Part shown: positions 9,346-17,568 of the stretch, in pieces
Layout of the letters: each line of letters starts with the position of its first letter
Numbering within the stretch: the stretch's first letter is position 1
From: Tangfeifania diversioriginum
GTDB taxonomy: Bacteria > Bacteroidota > Bacteroidia > Bacteroidales > Prolixibacteraceae
DNA length: 45,498 bases
Assembly (NCBI RefSeq): GCF_900141875.1
Contig: NZ_FQZE01000033.1
Location: 1 to 45,498 of the forward strand
Direction of reading: 5' to 3'
Made by a program: the position numbers and the translations under genes
The notes under the pieces: model-generated
What the model saw: only the letters and a program-made list of their open reading frames with translations
Told to the model about the DNA's origin: nothing
Database searches by the model: none

Positions 9346-10039
9346 ACTTTATTTGGTTTTTCTGAAAAAGGTTCAAATACTTTACCATGATTTTTTGAGG
9401 TCAACTCAACCATATAGTTTAACTCCGTCGTTGTTTTTTTAAAATTCGATTCCGGATACCTGTGCCATAATTGTCATTTTTTGCGAATTTACAAATAACA
9501 TTTAAAACTATGTCCGACAGGAATAATAAACAATAAACCTACACCAGAAAGGGACCATCGAAGTCGCTTACTAACAATAGCCCCCGGTTTGTATTACCGA
9601 GGGTTTGATGAGCGACGCGAACACAAGGCGCAAGCAGCTGGTTGCTTGAAAATGTTTCGTTGTTTGCGCCGCAAATTGTATCGTTATTTCAGGCTATCCG
9701 CCTAGCGGATTGAACCGCTTGGCGGGTAGGGAGGCACAATTACCGGCGTTATTTTTTTATCCGCCCTGCAGTTTCTTAATTTAGCTTAAACGCTGTCAGG
9801 TTGTGCCGATGCTGACAGGTTCGTGGAAGCTGCCGTTCTACGATTTTCCGGTTTTTTTTATCCCGGGCCGGTAATAATGGCTTGTGCACAACGCATGGCC
9901 GTTTTACCATCCCGCAATTCAGGGCGTTGGGGGGTGCGTTCTAATTTTAATGTGTAGGGGGATTTCCACTTAGTGGTCCCTTCGGGAGAACCGCAATTGT
10001 GTGCTTTGGTGGCATCGAATTTGGTAGAGGCAAGAAATT
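9346..10039. other. Long non-coding stretch with repeat-like GC-rich patches
   Basis: About 690 bases separate mltG from the GT2 gene and contain no convincing gene. Within it lie the inverted repeat at 9695-9728 and a GC-rich patch at about 9840-10000. A 78-residue minus-strand frame there (9858-10094) overlaps the end of the GT2 gene and has no recognisable domain. The base composition differs from the AT-rich sequence on either side, which suggests dispersed repeats at the downstream end of the polysaccharide island. Confidence 0.4.
9695..9728. repeat. REP-like inverted repeat
   Basis: Fourteen-base arms with two imperfect positions (core CCGCCTAGCGG / CCGCTTGGCGG) enclose a 6-base loop. 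The core closely resembles the inverted repeat at 40723-40771, so the two probably belong to one palindromic repeat family. Confidence 0.6.
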
Positions 10040-10795
10040 TTATTTCAAATATTTGAAAACCCCATTTAGTGCATAATGTAAAAAATAGTACCAAGCTTTA
10101 ATTAAAGGTACTTTCCCAACCTGGCGTAAAACTTTATAATGGTATTTTGCTGCTGTAAATTTATTACTTGAAACGGAATTGGAACGAACTCTGTAATAGG
10201 CCAGGTTTTCATTCGTACCTTTGGTGGAACCAATAATCTGAAAGATTTTAAGCCATAATCCATAGTCTTGTCTTTTGCGGATTTCGGGCATATAAACTTT
10301 TCCTATTTTATCCGTATCGTATATGGCAGTTAAACAGCCAATTGGACATGTTTTTAACAAGTGGTTATAATTTACTTCATTAGGAATATTTACAATACCA
10401 CCTTTTTCGCCTTTTTCATCAATTTTTTGGTAGGCAGAAAAGGTAAAAGCAAGATTGTTTGTCGTTAAGAATTCAACTTGTTTTTCCAGTTTTTCCGGTT
10501 TCCACTGGTCGTCGCTGTCGCAAAAAGCAATGAAACGACCCTGTGCATGTTTGATGGAATTATTACGGGCAATACCAGGGCCAGAGTTTCTTTTGAGCTT
10601 AAATATTTTAATCCGTTCATCCTGTCTTTGGTATTTCTGCAACAACTCCCAGGTACCATCTGTTGAGCAATCATCGGTAATTAGTAATTCCCAATTTGTA
10701 TAGGTTTGATTGAGGATGGATTGAATTGTGGCTTCAATGAATTGGTGGGAGTTGTATGTTGGGGTGATGATTGAAACTTTCGAATGCCTACTCAT
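10040..10795 (-). CDS. Glycosyltransferase family 2
   Basis: This 251-residue GT-A fold enzyme transfers a sugar from a nucleotide-sugar donor. It opens with VSIITPTYNSHQFIEATIQS, has the paired aspartates D41-D42 (ITDDCSTDGTWE) and the metal-binding DSDD at 93-96 (FIAFCDSDDQWKPEKLEKQ). RQDYGLWL near 175-182 is the ED/QD acceptor-site motif of EpsE/WcaA-like enzymes. The C-terminal part is short and partly hydrophobic, suggesting peripheral membrane association. It is the last gene of the island and is separated from the GT4 gene by 160 bases of AT-rich sequence. Donor and acceptor are unknown. Confidence 0.92.
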   Translation of the reverse strand: MSRHSKVSIITPTYNSHQFIEATIQSILNQTYTNWELLITDDCSTDGTWELLQKYQRQDERIKIFKLKRNSGPGIARNNSIKHAQGRFIAFCDSDDQWKPEKLEKQVEFLTTNNLAFTFSAYQKIDEKGEKGGIVNIPNEVNYNHLLKTCPIGCLTAIYDTDKIGKVYMPEIRKRQDYGLWLKIFQIIGSTKGTNENLAYYRVRSNSVSSNKFTAAKYHYKVLRQVGKVPLIKAWYYFLHYALNGVFKYLK

Positions 10796-10955
10796 CTGTT
10801 TAAGTATAAATGAGAAATGTGTAAACTAATAATTTGCTGTCTATCCAATTAAATTCTGTTTGCATCAGGTCATTTTTTTATTCAACTTTCATACTTTTAG
10901 CATAGCATTTTCTTTTTTGTATTGATTTGGTGTATATATATTATCTATCTCTTAT

Positions 10956-12095
10956 TTATTGAGAAGTAATGCTTGCCTTGTACATTTTTATAACATAATT
11001 AGAAACTAAATCCCATGAGAATTTTTGCGATTCGTAATTCGCATTTTTTGAAATTCGTTTGTAATCAGTTATAATCATTTCTATTTTTTTTGCAATATCA
11101 TTTGAATTTTTAGGACTTACCGCATATCCAACATGTCCATCAGGGAAATACCCGTCAATACCTTGGTTATTTGAATAGATTACGGGAAGCCCTTGAGTCA
11201 TAGCTTCTGGGTAAATTAAACCAAAAGTCTCGTGAAAAGAAGGGACAACCAGTATTTGACACGAACGATAAATTTTTTTCAATTTTTCTTTTTCATTTAT
11301 ATATCCATGAAAGGTGACTTTAAAGGAATAATTCTTCTTTTTTAAGTCATTTAAAAGGGGACCATCCCCAACAACAACAATTTCAATATTTTGATTTTTA
11401 GAAGTTAGAATATTGCATGCCTCGATAACACCTTTTAGATTTTTATTACCATCTATTCTACCGGAGAATAGTATCCTGCAAATATTTTTTGTTATAAAAG
11501 TAGTTTTGTTGGAACTGTTTTCAATCCAAAAAGAATCAATACCATTTGGGATAATATAAGTTTTAGGGAGTATTTTTGTAAATAGTTCATCGGAAATTAT
11601 TCTTTTTAAATGCACATCACGGTATGCAGGCGAAAGAAACATAATGCTGTCAGCTTTAAGCAGTATCTTTTCAGCTAGTTTTCTGAATATATGACTTCGT
11701 TTCAGAAATACGTTAATATCTGTATTCCGAACTGAAACTGAAAACGGAATATTGTATCTTGAAGAATATAGCCAAGCAATTAAACCATTAACAATCAAGC
11801 TGTGTGCATGAATAATGTTTGGACGCTCAATTTTTTTTACAGTTTTCTGGAATGAAGCCCAAATTTGTAGCATTTTAACTGGCCAAATTAAACGAGTCAG
11901 TGAGTTAAAAGATTTGCTGTAGATTAATTTTCCAAATTTGAGTGATTCAATATTGTTGGCATTAATTAATTTGTTTGAACATACAGGTATAAAAACGGTT
12001 TGCTTTAAGCTTTTTTTGTCCAGTGATTTAACTAATTCAGAATGTAATTTATTTGTTATGTAGTACGAATTTATATGTAATATATGTTTCATCAA
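10956..12095 (-). CDS. Glycosyltransferase family 4
   Basis: This 379-residue GT-B fold enzyme has an N-terminal acceptor half with IIHAHSLIVNGLIAWL and VSVRNTDINVFLKR. The C-terminal donor half has ILFSGRIDGNKNLKGVIEA, VVVGDGPLLNDLK and the E-x7-E region SFHETFGLIYPEAMTQGLPV. These are standard GT4 signatures, so it probably adds one sugar of the repeat unit on the cytoplasmic side. Codon use is strongly AT-biased compared with housekeeping genes in the window, as is usual for O-antigen genes. The start begins MMKHILHINSYY; either of the two ATGs is possible. Confidence 0.92.
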   Translation of the reverse strand: MMKHILHINSYYITNKLHSELVKSLDKKSLKQTVFIPVCSNKLINANNIESLKFGKLIYSKSFNSLTRLIWPVKMLQIWASFQKTVKKIERPNIIHAHSLIVNGLIAWLYSSRYNIPFSVSVRNTDINVFLKRSHIFRKLAEKILLKADSIMFLSPAYRDVHLKRIISDELFTKILPKTYIIPNGIDSFWIENSSNKTTFITKNICRILFSGRIDGNKNLKGVIEACNILTSKNQNIEIVVVGDGPLLNDLKKKNYSFKVTFHGYINEKEKLKKIYRSCQILVVPSFHETFGLIYPEAMTQGLPVIYSNNQGIDGYFPDGHVGYAVSPKNSNDIAKKIEMIITDYKRISKNANYESQKFSWDLVSNYVIKMYKASITSQ

Positions 12096-12174
12096 TTGAT
12101 CTTGTTAATATATGAATTACAACCGTTGTAATTTATTGCTTGTGTTATTCTGATTTGTTTTTAACTTTTTCTTT

Positions 12175-13299
12175 TTAACTTTTTTTATTAACTAAAAACA
12201 ATACGCCTATAAATACACCCAAGTCGTAATTAGTTAGATATGACCCGGAAAACATAAGTGGCATTACACCTGCCAAAAAATATTTTATTAAAATATTTCT
12301 ATTGGCCTTATTCGATTTTTTAAATGTGATGATAAATTTAAGAGAAAAGAATCCAAGAATAAGAGTGGCTCCTATAAACCCCCAGTTTAAAAATAATTCC
12401 AATATTAAATTGTGTGTATAAGCTCCGTTTAAATAATATCTATCTCCGAAAAGGCCAATGCCTTTTATGGGATTTTCAAAAAAAACATTTATCATTTTTT
12501 CATATATGAGATCTCTTCCAGACATGTGAGTAATTATTCTTTCGCTTAATAGTAGTTTTAAAGTACGAGATGAGATTCCGACATTCTGTAACCATTGTGC
12601 GAAAATTGGTAATAATAAAATTAAGACACCTAATATTAACAAGATGAGAACTACTAATTTTTTGTTTGATTGAAAAAGGTCATAAATTAAATAAACGAAA
12701 AAGATGACTGCCGCACCTCTGGAGCCAATAGCCAATATTGTTAAAAATAAAAAGAAGGCAGCGAGTAGTGAATAAACAGTTTTTTTTGAATAAAGTGTAA
12801 TCATGGGTAACAAGAGGGCATAAGAAAGCCCCATACTGTAGCTATGTATTCTAAATGTGCCAATAAAAAAATTAACAACAAATATTAAGACCAGGATTGT
12901 CGTAACCCAAGATATTTTATATAATGCTTTTTCAACAATTTCAATATTCGAAACATACATCAAACATAAAGCGCTGGGTATTACTACAGGCAATAAAAAC
13001 CTAATGGATTGAGACCTTATGTATTGTGAATTTTGGGGAAATACTGTTAGGTTAATTAATAGTATTAAGATAGTTATGCTATAAACTACAAAAAATACAT
13101 ACCATTTCCGATACATTGTTAGTGCTATGGCAACACTCAATGGCAGAGCTGTTAATATTACTCTGTATTCAGTCGTAATTTCTTCCGGAATATGAAAAAC
13201 AAATATTAATACATGTTGAAAGACAACCAGTAAGGATTGTAATAGCACAACAAATGCTATATAGTTGTCGGCATGTAAACGTTTTATCTTCAAGAACAT
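12175..13299 (-). CDS. O-antigen/EPS polymerase-like membrane protein (Wzy/WaaL superfamily)
   Basis: This 374-residue protein has about 10-11 hydrophobic segments. A long periplasmic loop near residues 240-290 includes SGRDLIYEKMINVFFENPIKGIG and a following THNLILELFLNWG. That pattern (NPIxGxG ... HNxxLE) is characteristic of the Wzy_C/O-antigen ligase superfamily. In this context, with a Wzx flippase and glycosyltransferases, polymerisation of repeat units in the periplasm is the likely role. Sequence alone does not separate polymerase from ligase. Confidence 0.85.
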   Translation of the reverse strand: MFLKIKRLHADNYIAFVVLLQSLLVVFQHVLIFVFHIPEEITTEYRVILTALPLSVAIALTMYRKWYVFFVVYSITILILLINLTVFPQNSQYIRSQSIRFLLPVVIPSALCLMYVSNIEIVEKALYKISWVTTILVLIFVVNFFIGTFRIHSYSMGLSYALLLPMITLYSKKTVYSLLAAFFLFLTILAIGSRGAAVIFFVYLIYDLFQSNKKLVVLILLILGVLILLLPIFAQWLQNVGISSRTLKLLLSERIITHMSGRDLIYEKMINVFFENPIKGIGLFGDRYYLNGAYTHNLILELFLNWGFIGATLILGFFSLKFIITFKKSNKANRNILIKYFLAGVMPLMFSGSYLTNYDLGVFIGVLFLVNKKS

Positions 13300-13386
13300 A
13301 TATAGAAAAAAGGTGAACTTAAAAATTTTATTTTTGATATGGATATCATATAGATCCCCTCAGAATTGGTGCAAAAAAGTTATTAC

Positions 13387-14586
13387 TTATTTGCAATACA
13401 GAAAGGTATCTGTAAAACAATCGCAGTATTTACCTTTAGGTAACATTGGGTCATTATATAAAGAATTAACTTTTAAACTGTTATTGATGCCCTTTTGAGC
13501 GTAAATAGTGCTATTCAGAATTACCTTTTTTAACTCATTAATATCGGTGAAATAATCCTCTACAAAATCTTCAAATGAAAAGAATAAGCCCAAACGGTCT
13601 TTTTTATATTCTTCCAAATCAGGCACGAAGAAATGCACAGGCCTTTCCAACAAAGCATAATCAATAAAAACACTTGAATAATCCGTTATTAATTCATCTG
13701 CAGCACCAATTAATACTTGATTGTCGATATCTGACATACCTTTTAATACAATAATGTTTTTAGTGGATTTGGTATTTATTGTTATTCTGGGGTGAGGTTT
13801 TACGTAAAGCTTGATGTTGTTTTTATTTAATGAATCAAGAAATGCTGAGTCGTTAATGAGTTGATTTAGGATGTTTTCAAGGAATATTTCATTGTTTCCC
13901 ATTTCGCGCCATGTTGGCATATACAACACAAATTTATCATTTGAGTTATGATTTAATTTTTGCTTTAACAAATGAATTTCCTTTGTGTTAAATAACCCAT
14001 CGTTTCTCGGCTGGCCGGTAATGAGCACTGTCTCAGGCTTTACTTCAAAACATTCAATTAAGAGTTTTTTTGTTGTTTCAGACGTTGCAATTGTGAAATC
14101 CCGTTTAGCGTGGTTATAAATTTTCAATACAATATATTGCAATAATCTAAAAATATTTTTGTCTCGTTTTTGTAGGTTATTAGTAGCAAACCATAATTTT
14201 TTTAAAGGCATACCGTGCCACAAAGCCACTTTTGTTGCCCCGTGGCATAAATCGTATTTGCCAAAATCGGTCATGCCGTTGGTGAAGAATACATAATTGG
14301 CAGCTAATCGTGTTATACGGCCATTGGGCTCGTTAAACAGGTAACATTTTTTCCCGGCAAGGTTTAATTTTTCTTTTATGTCAGGTTTTTTGGTTATCCA
14401 AACTGCATTTATGTTTGGCAGATGCTCAATTACATATTCAAAAAGATATTTTGAATTGTCGCTGTAATTATCACCTCCCCAAGCTCCAAAAATCCACAGG
14501 TTCTCATTTCTTTTTTTCAGTTTCAGGATTTTCAGAATATTATTGATTACCCAGGGAAATATGAGATTGTATATTTTTACTATCAT
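13387..14586 (-). CDS. CDP-glycerol/ribitol phosphotransferase family protein (TagB/TagF-like)
   Basis: This 399-residue protein of the CDP-glycerol glycerophosphotransferase family transfers polyol phosphate from a CDP donor. LWIFGAWGGDNYSDNSKYLFEY at about 30-51 is the family entry motif. Catalytic-type histidines are in ALWHGMPLKK (H124) and VKPHPR (H265). The donor-binding TDYSSVFIDYALLERPVHFF is at 301-320. The short N-terminal hydrophobic region suggests peripheral membrane attachment, as in Gram-positive TagB/TagF. Together with LicD and two nucleotidyltransferase fusions in the same operon it suggests a phosphodiester-linked polyol in the glycan. The polyol is not known. Confidence 0.88.
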   Translation of the reverse strand: MIVKIYNLIFPWVINNILKILKLKKRNENLWIFGAWGGDNYSDNSKYLFEYVIEHLPNINAVWITKKPDIKEKLNLAGKKCYLFNEPNGRITRLAANYVFFTNGMTDFGKYDLCHGATKVALWHGMPLKKLWFATNNLQKRDKNIFRLLQYIVLKIYNHAKRDFTIATSETTKKLLIECFEVKPETVLITGQPRNDGLFNTKEIHLLKQKLNHNSNDKFVLYMPTWREMGNNEIFLENILNQLINDSAFLDSLNKNNIKLYVKPHPRITINTKSTKNIIVLKGMSDIDNQVLIGAADELITDYSSVFIDYALLERPVHFFVPDLEEYKKDRLGLFFSFEDFVEDYFTDINELKKVILNSTIYAQKGINNSLKVNSLYNDPMLPKGKYCDCFTDTFLYCK

Positions 14587-14650
14587 GGAATTAGCGCGTT
14601 TTAAAAGCTTAGAAATGCAAAAGTACTATAAAAGATTTTCAAATATGGTT

Positions 14651-15376
14651 TTATTCAAAACTATACCCGCCGTCAATTCTTAAAATTGTTCCATTGATGT
14701 AATCGTTTCCGATGATGTGCAACACCAAGTCACTCACATTTTCAGGACTTCCAAACTTTTTTAAGGCAATTTTATTTTCAATTCGTTGCCGAATTTCAGG
14801 AGCTTTGCTTAATTGCCATTGGGTATCGATAAAGCCAGGAGCTACACCGTTTACCCGTATTTTTTTATCGGCAAAGAATTTAACAAGATTACGTACCAAT
14901 GCATGAATGCCTGCTTTTGAAACACCATAGGATAGCGATGTAGAGTGAGGTATATCGCCAAGCATCGAACCCACAAAAACAATATTGCTTTGCTGGTTCA
15001 ACATCGAATAAAATTTTTGTAATATAAATACAGGCACATTAACAAAAATGTTTTGAATTTTCATCCATTGCTGGTAAGAGATTTCCTGAAAAGGCGATCT
15101 GTCGGTTATTCCGGCATTAAAAATAAATAAATCGATTTGCTTTGTGAGCGCAGAGACGTCATCATAAATTTTATTTATGCAATCAACATTTGAAACGTCA
15201 GCTTCAATGAGCGAATATTTGTTTTTGTAGTTTTCATTAATTTGCTGATTAAATTCAGTAAAATCATCGTCAGTTGGTGGACAATTAAAAAAAACGTAAT
15301 AACCAGCGTCCAGTAAACCTTTTCCAATGGAAAGACCTATGCCTTTTGTTGAACCTGTTACCAATGCATATTTCAT
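14651..15376 (-). CDS. Short-chain dehydrogenase/reductase
   Basis: This 241-residue classical SDR has the NAD(P)-binding motif TGSTKGIGLSIG at 7-18, NAG at 87-89, and the catalytic S137, Y150 and K154 (SYGVSKAG). It ends with the cofactor/substrate region GFIDTQWQ and IDGGYSFE, much like FabG. The location between the TagD-like/oxidoreductase fusion and the TagB/TagF-like transferase suggests it reduces or oxidises the sugar or polyol precursor rather than fatty-acyl substrates. The start is 20 bases after the stop of the fusion gene. Confidence 0.88.
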   Translation of the reverse strand: MKYALVTGSTKGIGLSIGKGLLDAGYYVFFNCPPTDDDFTEFNQQINENYKNKYSLIEADVSNVDCINKIYDDVSALTKQIDLFIFNAGITDRSPFQEISYQQWMKIQNIFVNVPVFILQKFYSMLNQQSNIVFVGSMLGDIPHSTSLSYGVSKAGIHALVRNLVKFFADKKIRVNGVAPGFIDTQWQLSKAPEIRQRIENKIALKKFGSPENVSDLVLHIIGNDYINGTILRIDGGYSFE

Positions 15377-15396
15377 ATTATTGTGCTTTTAATTGT

Positions 15397-16743
15397 TTAT
15401 TCGAGATAGTGAACATTAATGCCTGCTCTGAATTTTTCAATTATTACGGCAATAGTTGTTGACTCTTTCCGGTTTATTTTCATATAGTTCCGTTCGGGAT
15501 TATTTATCAGCGACAGAAACTCGTTGATTTCATAACGTAATCCGTCGCCTTCGTATTTCGAAAAATATTTTTGGGTTTTATTCAGGTCCTCAAAGCGCAA
15601 CTCAAAATATTCAGTACGCCACCACGGAGCGGGTACATAGGCATAACCTTTTGTGCCGGTAATTACCAAATCTCCTTCTGATTTAACTCCCAGACCTACC
15701 TTAAACGAACCTACTGCATTTTTATAATGAATAATTCCGCGTGTGAATAAATCAATATCGTTTTTATACCATGTATAGAATTGAATGTCGATGTAATCGT
15801 TTCCGAATAATTTGATTATTGGTAAGAGGGGGTAGGTAACCATTTCGGTAACGCTGCCGCCTGCTTCATTTGCCGATAATTCGCGTAAAGGACCAGATGT
15901 TAACTTTGTTAGTGTGGCATTAACGTCTTTTACTGTTCCAATTGCACCACTTTTTATGAAGGCCATGAGTTGATTGAAAGCTGGAGCGTAAGCTGTTTTC
16001 ATGGCCTCCATCAATACCAGTTTTTTGTTTTCGGCCAGGTCGTACAGGTTTTGTGCATCATGTTCAGTCAAAACCATTGGGTTTTCACAGAGCACATGTT
16101 TCCCGTTTCCCAATGCCTGTTTAATATAACCTGCATGGGATAAATGAGGTGAAGCAATGTATATGGCATCAACTTTTGAGAAAAATTTCTCGAGGTTATC
16201 GGTATAAAAACTCAATTCGTGTTTTTTACCAAATTCCCTGGCTTCATTAATGTTTGGATTAAAAACCCCATTTACATTAATACCACTTACATATTTTGAT
16301 TCGGGAATAAAACGGTTGGCAATACGGCCACTGCCAACAACACCCAGGCTAATTATTTTGCGGTTTTGGCTTCTTAATTTTGTACTTGAAACTCCTTTTG
16401 TGCGTTCGAGGTAAATCACTTCGCAAAATTCATTGAGGTAATCAAATTTTCCTTTCCAGTCGGAACCAATGGCAAATACATCGATATTGTATTTCTGAAT
16501 GTCATCCATTTTCTGGCCTTCATATTCTTCAATAATAATTTCATCGGCCAGGCCGGTGCTGCGGACATCCTCAATTCGTTCAATGGTGCTTTTTTGTACG
16601 TTTAGTTTTCCCCTTCCCTTATCGTAGGCTTCACCGGTTACTCCCACAATTAAATAATCACCCAGTTCTTTGGCGCGTTTTAATATGTTGATGTGCCCGT
16701 GATGAAGTAAATCGAATGTGCCGTATGTGATTATTTTTTTCAT
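15397..16743 (-). CDS. Fusion: glycerol-3-phosphate cytidylyltransferase-like domain plus Gfo/Idh/MocA oxidoreductase
   Basis: I chose the ATG at 16741-16743 (448 residues), because earlier ATGs overlap the end of licD. Residues 1-127 are a TagD-like nucleotidylyltransferase: ITYGTFDLLHHGH at 5-17 carries the HxGH motif, and GVSSTKLR at 117-124 matches the RTxGISTT-type second motif. Residues 131-448 form a Gfo/Idh/MocA dehydrogenase with Rossmann motif GVVGSGRIA at 134-142, IASPHLSHAGYIKQAL and CENPMVL at 219-225. The usual catalytic EKP lysine is an asparagine here (E220-N221-P222), so the reductase activity may be altered. The protein probably makes and activates a polyol phosphate as its CDP derivative (inference). 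Confidence 0.88.
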   Translation of the reverse strand: MKKIITYGTFDLLHHGHINILKRAKELGDYLIVGVTGEAYDKGRGKLNVQKSTIERIEDVRSTGLADEIIIEEYEGQKMDDIQKYNIDVFAIGSDWKGKFDYLNEFCEVIYLERTKGVSSTKLRSQNRKIISLGVVGSGRIANRFIPESKYVSGINVNGVFNPNINEAREFGKKHELSFYTDNLEKFFSKVDAIYIASPHLSHAGYIKQALGNGKHVLCENPMVLTEHDAQNLYDLAENKKLVLMEAMKTAYAPAFNQLMAFIKSGAIGTVKDVNATLTKLTSGPLRELSANEAGGSVTEMVTYPLLPIIKLFGNDYIDIQFYTWYKNDIDLFTRGIIHYKNAVGSFKVGLGVKSEGDLVITGTKGYAYVPAPWWRTEYFELRFEDLNKTQKYFSKYEGDGLRYEINEFLSLINNPERNYMKINRKESTTIAVIIEKFRAGINVHYLE

Positions 16744-16750
16744 TTTGGAT

Positions 16751-17557
16751 TTATTTGACATCGTAAACTTCAATTTTTTCGGCGTGTGTTTTTCGTTGTT
16801 CAACAGGAGGAATCTTCATGTAATTGCCGAAACAGCGCTCCAGATATTCATGAGGCAATTTGGGACCTAAGAAATACTTCCCTTCAAAAAGTATAGGTTG
16901 GACAGGAAAAATTTCGCTTTTTCTAAATTCCCAATTGAAGGGCACACCAAAACCATAAATTAACTTTTCTGATGGTTGTAAAAAAGATAAAAGTCGAATA
17001 GATTTAACTACGATAATTGAAAAGAGCCATGCAGGATATGCTAATATTTTAATAAGAATGTTTTGGGGAGTAGGGATATTTCGAATTATTCTAAAAGACC
17101 GTATATAGATTGAATCTACAATCGTTTTAATAAATTTGTTTCCTCTATCTATGTAAAATATATCTAAAAAAATTCCTTGATGTTTAAAATTATTTCTAAA
17201 AGGCTGTTTGTTCCCATAATCAAAGAACGAATTTTTATCTACAACTCGTGCATATAGCATATGAAAATATTTTTCATTGTTGTGATTTTGAATTATAAAT
17301 CTATCAGGTAATTCTTTCTCTAAGATTTTTAAAAATCTTTTATAATCTTTTCTCATTACCGCAATATCTAAATCATCGTCCCATGGAATAAAACCTTTAT
17401 GTCTGTAAGCTCCCAATGCAGTACCTCCATCAAGCCAATAATTAATATTGTGTTTTTTACAAATTTTAACTACCTCCTCTAACATTTCAAGAAGTCTTAA
17501 TTGTGCTTTTCTTAGCATAGTACCATCTTGATTATAATGTTCTATATTTTCATTCAT
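16751..17557 (-). CDS. licD: LicD-family phosphotransferase
   Basis: The protein has 268 residues. The LicD core is at residues 41-64: WLDGGTALGAYRHKGFIPWD followed by the acidic DDLD, a nucleotidyltransferase-fold active site with metal-binding aspartates. LicD proteins move phosphocholine, phosphoethanolamine, or in fukutin-type relatives ribitol phosphate, from a CDP donor onto a sugar. The neighbouring gene (stop 11 bases upstream of this start) encodes an NTP-transferase/PLP-enzyme fusion that could supply the CDP donor. The gene is more AT-rich than the flanking housekeeping genes. The symbol indicates family only. Confidence 0.88.
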   Translation of the reverse strand: MNENIEHYNQDGTMLRKAQLRLLEMLEEVVKICKKHNINYWLDGGTALGAYRHKGFIPWDDDLDIAVMRKDYKRFLKILEKELPDRFIIQNHNNEKYFHMLYARVVDKNSFFDYGNKQPFRNNFKHQGIFLDIFYIDRGNKFIKTIVDSIYIRSFRIIRNIPTPQNILIKILAYPAWLFSIIVVKSIRLLSFLQPSEKLIYGFGVPFNWEFRKSEIFPVQPILFEGKYFLGPKLPHEYLERCFGNYMKIPPVEQRKTHAEKIEVYDVK

Positions 17558-17568
17558 TGAAATAATAC

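Noticed and set aside
9858-10094. 78-codon minus-strand frame at the island edge
   Set aside because: It overlaps the 3' end of the GT2 gene, has no domain, and lies in a repeat-like patch.
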